DNA of 64,000 nucleotides from Chondrus crispus. Its lineage: Eukaryota > Rhodophyta > Florideophyceae > Gigartinales > Gigartinaceae. The stretch is taken from contig NW_005178652.1 of the NCBI RefSeq assembly GCF_000350225.1, positions 209,691 through 273,690 on the forward strand. The letters are read 5' to 3'. How positions within the stretch are numbered: position 1 is the stretch's first letter; every line of letters starts with the position of its first letter. The translations under genes and the position numbers were made by a program. The notes under the pieces are model-generated. The model was not told the origin of the DNA. It searched no databases and saw nothing but the letters and a program-made list of their open reading frames with translations. Positions 19,345-31,260 of this stretch are shown one piece after another.

Positions 19345-19703
19345 GAGAGTCGCGATCAGGAGAATAGGTCCTGCGCGGTCATCCGCTCCGAGACGTTCTG
19401 GCCCTGGCCCCGTCTCATTTTTGCCCCTGGTGTTGCGTCCATGACTCAGCTCGCCTGGTATGCCGTGTTGTAGCGCATTTTTATTCGTTTAAATATCATT
19501 GGTGCGCCACTGCCAACAGTGGACGAAGCATGATGGAATCGCTACGGGAAATACCTGTCACTGTAAGTCCAGTTATGCTTGTGACCACGTCTTTCCAAAA
19601 CTTGCACGGACGTTTATAGTTTCGCCTAAAATTTCCGCAAACGTTTTGACAATGGTTTGCCGATTCTTTTCGGTTTTGTGGAAAAGTGGCTCATTTGGAA
19701 GAT
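19345..19703. other. Intergenic stretch with no recognisable gene
   Basis: Unique sequence between the MITE and the next copia element. I see no coding, RNA or repeat signal in it. Confidence 0.6.
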
Positions 19704-19708
19704 ATCAT

Positions 19709-19846
19709 TGTGATCACCCACAAGCCAGGCCACAGGCCAGGCCACACCAATTGCCGTAGGTAGCACCATCAGAACAGAATAAAAGCTCGCCGTCGCTCGG
19801 CCCGCTGGCGCGAGATGGAGCGAGGCACGAGGCTCTCTTCGTCACA
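19709..19846 (+). repeat. 5' LTR of the broken copia element
   Basis: Contains AATAAA near 19779; the ends are short inverted repeats TGTGA/TCACA. Confidence 0.88.
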
Positions 19847-22800
19847 GGTCATGGGCTCCCATGCAACCACTGCCCCCCACCAGTCCACCACAACATTCCA
19901 CCGATCCCCGCGCCCACAATCCAACAACCAACAAACACACAACACGAACACAGCGTGCTTAACAACGCGCCATCAACAAAGAAATCAACGAACACATCAA
20001 CCAGCTACTACGCCAAACACAACTCAACGAAAACGATCAACATCAACCAAAACACACAACACAACAGCGCACCATGAACACACTCGAGCAACTACCCAAC
20101 CTCATGTACTGGTACTACGCCCTCCAACTCCACGCGAGGACGATCGAAGCCGCACACATTCTTGAAACCGACCCAGCACCCACCACAGACCCATCGATCG
20201 CGCAACAACACGCCAAACAAGCCGACCAGCTCCACAAGCTCATCATTCCTAGCCTCCCCCCCGCGATTGTAGCACTCCTCCCACCCACCATTCTCCGCCA
20301 ATCCCCCCGCCACATCTGAACCCTACTCCGCGAACACATCCACGACGCGCATATAGAAACCCACGAAGTCCTCGACGCCGAGGCACTTTCTAGAAAACTC
20401 CTACCTGGTTCTGATTTCTCTGCATTCGTCGACACACACATCTCAATCCGTCAGAAAATTATCAACGCTAACTACTCCAACATTGCGCAAGAAAGGACAA
20501 CAGTCAGCTACATGATACAGGGAATCAGCAACCACCCCGATCTCGTCCTCGTCGCTGTAATCCTTGCGGGCACACCACACGCATCCATCCGTCAGTTCAC
20601 CAACCATGTCCGCCAGGTAATGCTCATGCAGAACAAGCAACATGACACTACCCCACAGCAACCCGCATTCCCCAAACAGACACAACAGCCACCGATCATG
20701 CCCCATCAACCACCCCAGAAGCAGTACCAGCCACGCCAACCCTACCAGCAGACAACGCAGCAACGACGCAGCCCGAGGCAACCCTGGACACCACGAAACC
20801 ACCAGAGCCCCAAAGGATGGACCGGCAAGTGGTGCAGTCACCACGGCAGCATCACCGATGACACTGAGCAGTGCTACACACTGCAAGGGATCCGCCGTCA
20901 GCCATACAATGCCAACAGTATTTACGAAGACGACATGCAAAAACAGGGGGACATCCACACACACAACAACACCAACGACACGAACACCCAAGAACTACAA
21001 CAGAGAATCGAGCAACTGGAACAAATCATAGCAGCACAGCACGCGGACACCAACACCCCACCAGGTAAGCTCCACTTCCTCCTAGGCTCCGCCGCTCACC
21101 CCACACACGTTACCCATCCACACCATGAACTCCGCCCATCCACCGGGAAACTAACCCGCACGGCCACGGGCCAACACTGCCCCATCACGCAACACGGCAA
21201 GATGACAATATCCACGACGCCTAAACGCGTCGACACCAATGCAGTTTGCGCACCTCTCCTGCGCCACAGCTTACTGTCCGTCCACGACCTCACACGCCAC
21301 GGCCATGTCACATTCACGCAAAACGAAGCAACCCTCCACGCGCCAACGAAGCTACCATCACCGCTACTCAAAGCTACATATCATCAAGGTTTCTACCGCA
21401 CCGACACCGGCACCACGCACGCGTCTCCCAAACGGGCCATAGGCAACGCTACTCAAAGCTACATATCATCAAGGTTTCTACCGCACAGACACCGGCACCA
21501 CGCACGCGTCTCCAAAACGGGCCATAGGCAACGTGCTAGCCGCCCGAGGCACACTCTACAACAGACAACAACAACAGCAAAATATACTCCCATCACCTCC
21601 AACACCACAACGCCCCAAGACCACACCACTCACCTCCAAACCCACGAACCCGCCCAAAGCAACACACCGCACCAAACCAACCAAAGTCAACATACCCACA
21701 CCATCACCTCACCGTATCAGAACAGCGGCACACGAGCCGCCAACAACACCACTAACCGCCGCGCGCAAACAAATGCACGAATGGCATCTCAAGCTTGGGC
21801 ACCTACGCCCCAGATCCATCGCAAAAATGGCCAAACATGGATTAATCCCCATCCTACCGCGCACACTGCAAACCAGCCCACCCAAGATATCCTGCTCCGG
21901 TTGTATCGATGGCAAGACGGCCGCCACCCCCCACAAACGTGCGATGCATACGACCGCTGCAGGGCAAAGCCTGTCATCTGATGTTTGCGGTCATTCAAGT
22001 ACAATCTAAGCTACAATCACGTAGTAAAAAACCTCGCACATACCCTCTGGCATGGTTCGCCCCCGGCGATCGCCAACCTCTTCATCTTTGGTCAACTCGG
22101 CTCGGTCCCCATCCTCAAAAACCCCAAACACAAACTCCAAACACGTGCGCACACAGTGCGATACATGTACGGCATCGATGTTACACATATCAAAGTCTAC
22201 AACCTGGCTACACTCAACTACCAGACTGTACGTGCCAGCAACTTCACATCCTACACCAAGCGCAACGACCCGGCGCTCACTACAAGCGCTGCCTTCACCA
22301 CCACACAACGCCGCACAACCATCCCACTCACGATCACACCTGCAACACCTCCACCACGCACACCACAACAAGCGCGAAAATACCCTGACGCAACCGAGTG
22401 GGGCAAAGCACACAACGCAGAATTAGACCAGCTGGATCTCACGCAGGCAATCGACTGGGATCCATACAAACACCTACCGCCAGGAAACGAAATCATCCCG
22501 ATGACCATGGCATACAGATACAAACCAACTACCAACGACCCAACAGCAGTCACTAGGAAAGCACGACGCTCAGTGCGCCGCGACCTCATGATTCCGGACA
22601 TCCATTACGACCCACTCAAAGTTGCCACATACATGGCAGAAAAGTCAACCGTACGCATCATTTTTGCATTAGCCGCAGCGCACGACATGCACCTTAAACA
22701 CTTCGACATTACGGGTGCATAGTTGCAAGAAGCGTATGACCACACAACGCCAGTATACGTCTGGCAACCCAAACGGTTTGACGGTTCTTACAAGCACGAA

Positions 22801-24071
22801 GTTGCTGCAGGGCAGCTCAAAGGCAACATATACGGCACTCCACCAGCCGCCCATACGTACTCAACCAAACTGTACCAACAACTCAAACAGCACGGTTACA
22901 CCCAAACCAAATCCGATCTTTCCCTATTCTGCAAGCGCATGCGCAACGACGTCATTCTCATCGCAGTAAGTATGGACGATTTTTTGGCAGCTGCCAGCAC
23001 CACAAAGCTGAATGACGAATTCTACAACACACTCCAAGTCAAATACAAAGTCAAAAGGCTTGGCAAGCCAACATCGTACCCCAATTGGAACACCTCATAC
23101 ACGCCAGCAGGCATTCACGTCTGCCAGCGACAGCACATCCAGCACGTAGCGCAATACCTACACATGGAAGACTCCATACCACATCAAACGCCATACGCTG
23201 ACGGTGCCAGCGTACACCCACCGACACCGACAGAAACTTCAGATGACAAAATCACCGCACCATATCGTGCAGCACTTGGTGAAATCCGCTACATTGCGGA
23301 CTGCAGCAGACCAGACATCAGTTACGCCACAGCAGCGCTGGCACGAGCAACACAATGTCCCACTCAACGCCACTGGAACTTCCTCAAAAGGACCGTCAGA
23401 TACCTCATCGGCACAAAGAACCACGGTTTACTGTTCCCCCACCACAACACGGCACCCCTCCTCATAACATACGCTGACGCTGACTTTGCCAATGACCCCG
23501 TCTCAAGGAAATCCATCTCCGGTTCAGTATACCAAATGCACGGCGCCACAGTGCACTGGCGTTCCAAGCAACAACCACTGGTAGCCCAGTCCAAGTGCGA
23601 GGCCGAGTATATAGCAGCCGCCGAAACTGCACAAGACACCGTCTGGCTCCGCAACATGCTCACAGAGCTGGGATACACACAAGAACAGCCCACCACCATG
23701 TGCATAGACAATGCTGCAGCAATCACCATCGCGCGCAACACGGCACGGACAAAACGGCGCAAATGTATCGACATTCGCTACCACCTCCTGCAAGACCTCT
23801 TACAACACCAAGCTTTGTCCGTCAAACACGTGCCAAGTCGGCGCATGTACGCTGACATCATGATCAAACCACTAAAACCTGCACTGTTCGAAGAACACCG
23901 ATCCAACCTTGGGATGTACCCAAGCAGCAAACAAGTCCACTTCGAACCAGACCCCACGCTCATTGACCCGCAAACCGCGCGCCAGGGGGACTGTGATGAC
24001 GCACAAAATGAAGATCGTTGACGCGCGATTCACGGGCCAATCGCCCCATCCGCCCCAATGCTCCAGTAGCA

Positions 24072-24209
24072 GGTGATGACCCACAAGCCAGGCCACAAGC
24101 CAGGCCACACCAATTGCCGTAGGTAGCACCATCAGAACAGAATAAAAGCTCGCCGTCGCTCGGCCCGCTGGCGCGGAATGGGGCGAGGCACGAGGCTCTC
24201 TTCGTCACA
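24072..24209 (+). repeat. 3' LTR of the broken copia element
   Basis: It matches 19709-19846 with a few differences, including one at its first base. ATCAT follows. Confidence 0.88.
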
Positions 24210-24214
24210 ATCAT

Positions 24215-26054
24215 TACAGCTAATCGAGCTGTTCACAAATTGCTTACGTATGTTTCTGAGTTTCGCAGAAAAAGTTGCTCAAACTTTCGGCAGCACTTTG
24301 GGAACCTTTGAAACTTCAGAAACATTCAGCAACCTTTTCAAAGATGCCGGATCGCATTACAGCTCCGATCGAGGGTGGATCGAAATATTCCATCATTGAG
24401 GCCTTGCTTGCAGGATCCAACAAGGTCCACCACCGGGACCAATGGGAGTGCCGTTTGAGGCGAATATCAGAAAAATCAATTGTCAACCAGGATTTTACGG
24501 AGCCATGAGCCCTGGTAATTGGGACCAAATTTGTATGGCTCTGGATCACAGACTCTGGTGCCCAGGGCCATTATTGGGACGTATTCTCCGGAATGCGACT
24601 CCTAGAGTAACTTATGAGAACTATATAAATACTGTATTGCATGTACAGTACATACTGTACCGTATGTATGTATAGTACATATGCATTTCAGTACGTTCCA
24701 GATTGTAAGCCTTAATCAAGCCCAATTCGGCAGAATTGAGGGAATTGGTGCTGTAGCATGTTAGATACGGGCCATGAAGCATATGGGTCCGATAATGCTG
24801 AAACTGTTCTATCTGCGTGGAAACATTTTAGAGGGCATCTAATGTTGACGAATGACATAATTGTATCAACAGAATTTTCGCTCTAGAGCTTCATGACTGG
24901 CTAATCCTTCGTAAGCGCTCCATGAGAGACGCCGAAGAAGGGCCAAAGAGAGCTGAAAGAGCGGCTGCTCCAGTTGGTCGACAGCGTCATGACTCACTGT
25001 GGGCTGTCTGGAAGCATACATCACGACGGGGCGCAAGCGTCGGATCAGAGGGCCGTGTGGCGGAAAGGGCGGGTGTGCCGATGCAAAGCGTCGTATGAGG
25101 GGTACTTGACATCTTAGGAGGAGAGAGAGGTTTTGTATACCAGCTACGTTAGCAATGGCGGTGAAGGTGGTCCGGGCTTTTGGATAAATCGGAGCGCGGG
25201 GAGAATGGCTGGGCGTATCGAAGCGCAATAGGATGCACCCGCTAATAGTCCACCCTCCATCGCTAACATGCCCTCTATTCCCCTCTGCCCCTGCACGGGC
25301 GTGACGGTGGACGCTGGATAGTGTGCACCGAGACGTAGTAAGGGGTATATTCCTTCGCAGACGTGGAGCAGAGACGAAGGCAATGCTGAGCTCCCAGAGC
25401 GAAGGGGCAGAGGGAAACTGACGCGCTGAGTCGTGAGGAACAGGAGCGGGCATCGGGCGTTTCGTCGGTGCTGGCGTCGAGCGGGCGGCAGCTGGAAAAA
25501 AATGGCCTTACAACTTGGATATGGAAAAGGCAACAGAGCTTATAGGTGAAATGCGCCCGCCTCTGGAAGATGAAGCCTGTACAATGGAGGTGCAGGCCAG
25601 ACGTAGGTTTGGAGCAGCCCGCGATTTCGGCGTGTCCAGGGCCTTTCGGCGTGGCTGACCTCAGTGCGTCCTGTGATTCAATTTCCCCTGAAGAGGAAAT
25701 TGAATCACAGGACGCACATCACGTGCAGTACTATAGGTGTACAATACTGTACGCGAGTGCTATATCTGCGCAACATACGCGCGACAGAATGATTGAAAGA
25801 CGGATGCGCCGTGGATTGGGACAAGGAGTGCGGCATTTTGATAAACGCCTACAGTAAGGGTTACCCTTCAGTAAACTTTATGGTATACAGTCAATGTCAT
25901 CGAGTAGTGCACCCCCATGTAAGGTTCCAACAACATGCAATACTCGCATCTTGCAGTAATGAATGGGGTCACACAAAATACTCATTTACAAGCGTCCGAC
26001 GCTTTTTGGAACGACACTGTTCAGCGTCTGCAGATAGCAACGCGCGCTTCTTGG
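24215..26054. other. Unique stretch without a recognisable gene
   Basis: 1.8 kb between the copia element and the pogo element. Only short frames without domains are present. Palindromic GTACTGTAC-like runs appear near 24640-24680. The perfect hairpin at 25664-25717 is the only clear structure. Confidence 0.55.
25664..25717. repeat. Perfect 23-bp hairpin with 8-base loop
   Basis: Arms begin GTGCGTCCTGTGATTC and pair without mismatch around CCTGAAGA. This is the size of a short small-RNA precursor or a fold-back insertion. No TATA or Pol III boxes are evident nearby. Confidence 0.9.
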
Positions 26055-26056
26055 TA

Positions 26057-28337
26057 AAGGGGGGGTGCCCCAATTATTGAACAAAACGAACTTATTTAAT
26101 TAAAAAAAGACCCTCCTGAGCTCGGTTTGACGATCTTTTTTTCTACGGACTCCGTGCGGTGTGTTCTTCACCACAACGTTGCACTGCAATGCCGTCGATG
26201 ACACAGAAAGCTACAAAGTTGTCACGGACGCGCAAGTAATCACAGGTTTTCTACATGTCACATTTGCCCCAAAGATCGAACAAACCAAAAAATTTAATAT
26301 AAAAAACGGACACTGTATGTATGAAAATCGACTGCCACGTCACCAGTTTAAGGCTGCGGCAAACCGAGAAACGGCTCAAACTGCCTCCGAATCCCAATTG
26401 CCTTCTTGTTCAAAGTGCGCCTGCACGCAACTGCACGTCTCTCTTCGATTGATCTCTCCTCAGAAACTACTTTCTTCAAAGCGACACGAGCCCACTTTTC
26501 TTGCGCCAGTGCCAAAGCATTGGCCGACGTCAGAACGAGGCCCTCTGTAGTGTCTAGATAGCCAGAATGTAGAATCTCGGCGTTGGCCCCGATGACAGTG
26601 TCCCTTATCTCCATCCGCTTTGCCTCCATTAGCCGACACATCCGGTCTACGTCCATTACCTCTTCTAACTTATCACGCCCTGCTGGCATGGGAGCCGAAA
26701 GAAGCTGCCTCGGATTCGTTGGCCAGATCCCTGACTTACGGAAAGAATTGATGATGTTTTCCTGCTAAACGATTTTTCGTAGACATGTGGCAGCATGCCG
26801 CAAAAGTCGAATACGTCAAATTTGTATATGCTGTCGCGCGACACCACTAAATCCATTGAATCCCTAAGATACTATTTGAAAGGCGAGAACAGAACGACAT
26901 CTAGTGGCTCTGTCTTTCCACTGGTGTGCGCTGGTAGTGCGTAAACGATTACGTTGTTATGATGTAAATAAGTGATGACCTTAAGCGACATATGGGAATA
27001 ATACCCGTCAAAGATTGGCAGTGTCTTATGACCGTTTCGCGTGTGCTGTTGGACATGTTTCACAAAGTGAATGGCCCAGTTGTAGAATATCTCATTATTG
27101 ACTCCCCCATTTTCTTGACGACACGCCAGGAGGGATTCGGATGGTAAGAAGTCTGCTACGCTATCAGTCGTAATAATGCTATCTCGTACAACTTGACGAA
27201 AAGGTAAGCGACTTCCCTTGAATACAAACAAGGGCTTCATGGCATCTCCATTTGCACATATTGCGGGCATCATCGTGACACGATTTACATTCACAAAATG
27301 CCCAACTTTTTGCATCCCTTGTCCCTGCACGAGTCAAATAAAAATTAGCATCAGAAACACCCTTGCAATCTCTTGCCGGAGTTGCCCCAGTTTCGTCGAG
27401 GTCCCATATGCACCCCGCCTGAATGTTGTTGTCTTTGATAATTTTCTCTAGCGTTGCAAAATGATTTGTCAAAGTCATGGCGTTACAGGCCCCATACCGA
27501 ACTGCTTCATGACGTAATGGAAGCCCCTATTTCAGTTTATCACCATGACGCTTGATAAAAAAGCGCAAACATTTCGGGCCAGGACCTGCATTGACAAAAG
27601 GTAGCAGCATTTTTCGAGAGGAGGGCATGCGACTGATGAGTTGACTAACAGCTCACTGAACATGCTGGCGTCGGAGCGGTAGTCTTTGTTCTGCGTACCG
27701 CCATATCATTTATACAACAAGTTGTTCTTCGAACTCTGTCAATGCCGGGCGTCGTCCTGGGCCGATTTTGGTGCGAGTGAGAAGCGGCCCGTCTTGCATT
27801 GCTCGATAATAAAGTGTGGTCATGGGTATACGCTGTTTCGCAGCTGCATAGCGGTACGTTGAGCCAGCCCGGACCGCAGACAATGCATGTTCAATGTTCC
27901 GTTGATTGCGACGTGCAGCTGTGGCGCCCGTCATGGCAGGAGAGAGGATGCGGAGTCTCGAGACGTGGGAATGCGCCGACGTAGGAATGCGCCGTTCGCA
28001 GGCGCAAATGACTTCATGCATGAAAGCATATGGATCATGAACTTAAGCTCGGTGCGGAAAAGAGCTGTAACCTCGTGTCTTCGAGACATGAATTCGAATA
28101 TCAGCTCGAATTCGCCAGCCCTTTCTGTGACGTTCTTGAAAATAGGGTATCAAACACCGCTGAAGCCAATGAGCACATTTGTTTTTAAATTGATCAACGT
28201 CGTTTACCGCATTGGGGTATAATAGGGTGAGGAGAGAAGTCTTCTGCTGGCCCGGGCCCAGAAAATGACACTTTTTTCAAATAATATGGGTGTTTCGAAC
28301 ATTAAGGCACTGTTCAATAATTGGGGCACCCCCCCTT
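26057..28337 (-). mobile_element. Pogo-like (Tc1/mariner superfamily) DNA transposon
   Basis: The 2281-bp element has 27-bp terminal inverted repeats beginning AAGGGGGGGTGCCCC and ending TTGAACA. It is flanked by TA at 26055-26056 and 28338-28339. The transposase is on the minus strand and frameshifted. Its right end sits only one base from the AAAGCTTT that begins the foldback element at 28341. Confidence 0.92.
26348..28021 (-). pseudogene. Pogo-type transposase, frameshifted
   Basis: In reading order, 28021-27710 holds a Psq/CENP-B-like helix-turn-helix (ALSAVRAG..YRYAAAK..IPMTTLYYR). 27478-27179 holds the first DDE box (WDLDETG). 27330-26872 holds the second and third (IFDGYYSH, then LPAHTSGKTEPLDV, normally LPxHTSHxxQPLDV). 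A NIINSFRKSGIWP stretch near 26760 and a C-terminal tail (26689-26348) follow. The parts lie in different frames, with at least two shifts (near 27300 and near 26870), so the copy should be inactive. The usual length for the family is about 500 residues, which fits the total. Confidence 0.85.
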
Positions 28338-28340
28338 TAT

Positions 28341-29205
28341 AAAGCTTTAGAGTGAGCGCTGTAGTGCCTCAAATGCGAACTCACTTACAGACGCGTGCGC
28401 AGAGGAACGGTTCCCCGCACCCCTCACGGCCTCCAAATTGGAGCCCGACGGCTACGATTGGAGGCTCCAATCGTAGCTGTCGGGCGCCAATCAGAGGCCG
28501 CCCAGTGCCCGCCACGGTGAAATAGAGTGACGCGCGGTCACGCGATTTTGAACGCGCCATTTTGCCGCGTGCAACAGCTCCTCTCCGCCCCGCCCGCCTC
28601 GCACAGCCCCACCACCCCCTTCCTCCCCGCCTTCCTCCCCGCCTTCCTCCCCGCCTTCCTCCCCGCCTTCCTCCCCGCTTTTCTCTGCGCCCTGCCGCGG
28701 TTGCGCGTGCCGCGCGGCTTCGGCGCCTCGCGCGCGCGCGCCACCATGCGCAAATAAAGCAGCAGGGGTCTGGCGAGCTGCTTGCGGCGCAGAGCTGCAA
28801 GGGGGACTTTGGGTTTCTGGCGGCGTGCAAGCGCGGGCGCGGGGACGATGGCGCTGACGCGTGGCGGTGCGGCGCCGACGCGGGCGCAGCGGCGGCGCAG
28901 GCGGTACGCCCGGGCGTTGCAATACGATCAACGTAAAGTTTCGTGAATGTGCGTGCTGTGCGGGGGGGGGGCGGGGCGGGGAGGAGCTGTTAGACGCAGT
29001 AAAATGGCGGGTTCAAAATCGTGTGACCGCGCGTCACTCTATGTCACCGTCACGGTGCCCCACGGTAACGGGCACTGGGCGGCCTCTGATTGGCGCCCGA
29101 CGGCTACGATAGGAGGCCGTCAGGGGTGCGGGGAACCGTTCCTGTGCGCACGCTTCTGTAAGTGAGTTCGCATTTGAGGCACTACAGCGCTCACTCTAAA
29201 GCTTT
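28341..29205. mobile_element. Foldback element with about 250-bp terminal inverted repeats
   Basis: Left arm about 28341-28600 and right arm about 28945-29205 are complementary with modest divergence. Ends read AAAGCTTT-AGAGTGAGCGC. AAAGCTTT is itself palindromic, so it could be the end of the arm or an 8-bp target duplication of hAT type; long arms would also fit a Mutator-type element. The interior is very GC-rich and non-coding, with a five-unit 12-bp repeat (CCTTCCTCCCCG, 28618-28678). Frames through it are low-complexity artefacts. Confidence 0.85.
28618..28678. repeat. 12-bp tandem repeat, five units
   Basis: CCTTCCTCCCCG repeats inside the foldback element; purine/pyrimidine strand asymmetry is complete over the array apart from the G of each unit. 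Confidence 0.85.
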
Positions 29206-29267
29206 GCAGACGTGTGACGGAGACCTTTGGCGAATGACAGCGCACCAATCACCGGTCGTGGTTGGGT

Positions 29268-29581
29268 TGTGAAAGTTTCTATCATAATGTCTGTCATATG
29301 GCGATATACCTCACCACGTGAATGGGTCACGGGGTGAGGAAAGAACTTGCCGTGTTTAGGGTTACAGTAAATTAGTATATAACGGACAATCCCATGCGAC
29401 TAGCGCGTGGGTCTGCCCGGAGGCAGATTTGAACAGACGTGTCTACGCAGAATCCTTCACGAACAGCGCTCCGATTGCCCGGAGGTTCGGTTGGGTTTGA
29501 AGAGCCGGTCGTAGGTTCTTCTAGACATTAATAAACTGTTTAAACTATTTCCTTCAAACTTTTCCTGGGACAATTCCCACA
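29268..29581 (+). repeat. 5' LTR of the recent copia element
   Basis: Begins TGTGAAAG and ends TTCCCACA. Identical to 36086-36399 on reading. Confidence 0.93.
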
Positions 29582-31260
29582 TTGATCAATCGCGTTTTTC
29601 CCTTACGTTTTTTTTCTCGACAATTCTATTGGCCAAGCGAAAATCCGCCACCATTTCTTTCGAGCACCGCACGTATCTCCAGACCTCCAGCGTGTGTTCC
29701 TCCCTGCTCGCGCGCCGCTCACCTCGCCGCTCGCTGGTTGCTTTTGGCTGCCGCTCGCCCGCCGCTGCCTTTGTCGCCGCTCGCTCGCCAGTGCCCTCGC
29801 CGCTGCTCGCTCGTTGCTACGTTTGTCGCGGCTCGCTCGGTGCTGCCTTTGTCGCTGCTCGCTCAACGCTTCCTCACCCGCCGTTCCCGCCGTTGTCTAG
29901 CCTGCGCTGCCGCTGCGCCCCGCCGCTGCCCTGCTGACCGGGCTGCGCCGCCGCTGCGCCCCCGCCGCTGCGCCGCGCCCGCCACCCCGGCTATTCGCTG
30001 GTCTACGCCGTCGCTGCCTCGTCACCACGCCGCCGCCCGCCGCTTCTCGCCGTAGCCCTGCCGCTGCGCCGCCGCCACCCGCCGCTGTCTGGCCTGCGCC
30101 GCCGCTGCGCCCCGCCGTCCACTTCTGTACGGGCCGCGCCGCCGCTGCTACTGCCCGCCGCGCCGACCGCTCTCGCTTCTGTCTGGTCCACGCCGCCGCT
30201 GCCCCTCCGCCGCGCCGCGCCCGGCGCTCCGGCTGCTGCCTGGCCTACGCCGCCGCTACTCTCAAGCCACCGAGCCGCCGCGCACGCCTCTCGCCCCTGC
30301 CGGCCATACGCCGTTGCTGCACCGCTATTCCGCCGCCGCCACAGCCACTCCCAACCCGCCGCGCCGCTGAGCAAGGCTCTTCCTGCTGTCGGTTCTACGT
30401 GGCCGCTGCGACAAACTGGCCTCGCCGCCACTCGCTCGCCGCCACCCACCGCCGCTGCTGCTTCCCAGCTCCTGCGCCGCTGCAAACGGGTCTTGCTTCT
30501 GCCTGGCTTGCGCCTCCGTTGCGCCCCCGAGGCACGCCGCTGCTACCCCGCCGTCGTGCGGCCGCCGCTACTACTGCAGCCAACGACTGCTGTGGCCGTG
30601 CTACACACCAACCGTGGTCGTGTTGGACTACTAGGTTCCCGGCCGATTCACAGGGTTTGGGTACTGAGACTGCTACGAAAGGGACTGTAGGACTGTTGTC
30701 GAGGTTTGTGGAGGTTAGGGAATCGGTTCTGTTTTAACTTTGCTCGAGAGCGGTTGACCCGGAATAAATACCCGGTGACGCGACGCTGGCAACTCGAACT
30801 GGAAGGTGAACCTCTCCGGCAGGGAACCCCACCGGTCCTTTTTAGGGCGGATAACGGTGTCGACCCTCTGTGGTCTGGTGTTTCCGGGCGTGGGAATCCT
30901 CTGGGGTGTTGTGCACTGAGTAGGTAAAAGACAGAACTGACGAACTAACCGTCGAGCTTGCTTCCCGCAAGAGACCAGACAGCCTTAAAGCCTGTGTACT
31001 GGCTGCTGTGGAAGTCTCGTAGGGATCTGAAAGCGCCTACTCCGTGAACGCAGGAGCAGGTAGATAGCTGAAGACGTTCCCTGACCCGTACAGTCTACGG
31101 GCGCCAGAGGTCGGACCTCTTCTACCCGCTAGAGCAGCGGGCGCCGAGGGTCGGACCCTAACAAGGTCAACCGTGTTCAGCTCAAGTTACTGCCCAATCA
31201 GCTCTTGTTCGTCAAGAATACACTACCCAAATCTTCCCCAGTCGCCTCCTGCTCCCCGAG
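29582..31260 (+). other. 1.7-kb leader of the recent copia element, GC-rich core
   Basis: Between the LTR and the first coding ATG lies an unusually long leader. About 29690-30620 is dominated by CGCCGCTGC-like words and reads as Ala/Arg/Pro/Ser in every frame, which indicates low complexity and not protein. From 30740 to 31170 the composition returns to normal and contains several ggtcggacc-like short inverted motifs. It may be a structured RNA region or captured GC-rich sequence. Confidence 0.6.

Larger units (their letters stand above)
19709..24209 (+). mobile_element. Broken Ty1/copia retrotransposon
   Basis: LTRs of 138 bp lie at 19709-19846 and 24072-24209 (TGTGAT...CGTCACA ends) and are flanked by the 5-bp duplication ATCAT (19704-19708, 24210-24214). 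A gag-like region covers about 20074-21070, a pre-integrase zinc region (MHEWHLKLGHLRP...CSGC) lies near 21770-21910, reverse transcriptase at about 22370-23080 (SMDDFLAAAS), and RNase H to about 24020 (YADADFANDPVSRKS). The element carries several breaks and is a fossil. The coding strand is strikingly rich in C and A, unlike its neighbours. Confidence 0.9.

Noticed and set aside
25144-25533. Minus-strand frame of 129 codons
   Set aside because: It begins with TTG, has no domain and is Pro/Leu-rich; not supported as a gene.
28491-28931. Glu/Gly-rich and Pro-rich frames in the foldback element
   Set aside because: They come from the 12-bp tandem repeat and extreme GC content; no frame has normal protein composition.
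29582-30737. Several Ala/Arg/Pro-rich frames in the copia leader
   Set aside because: All frames on both strands are open with similar bias, which indicates low complexity and not genes.
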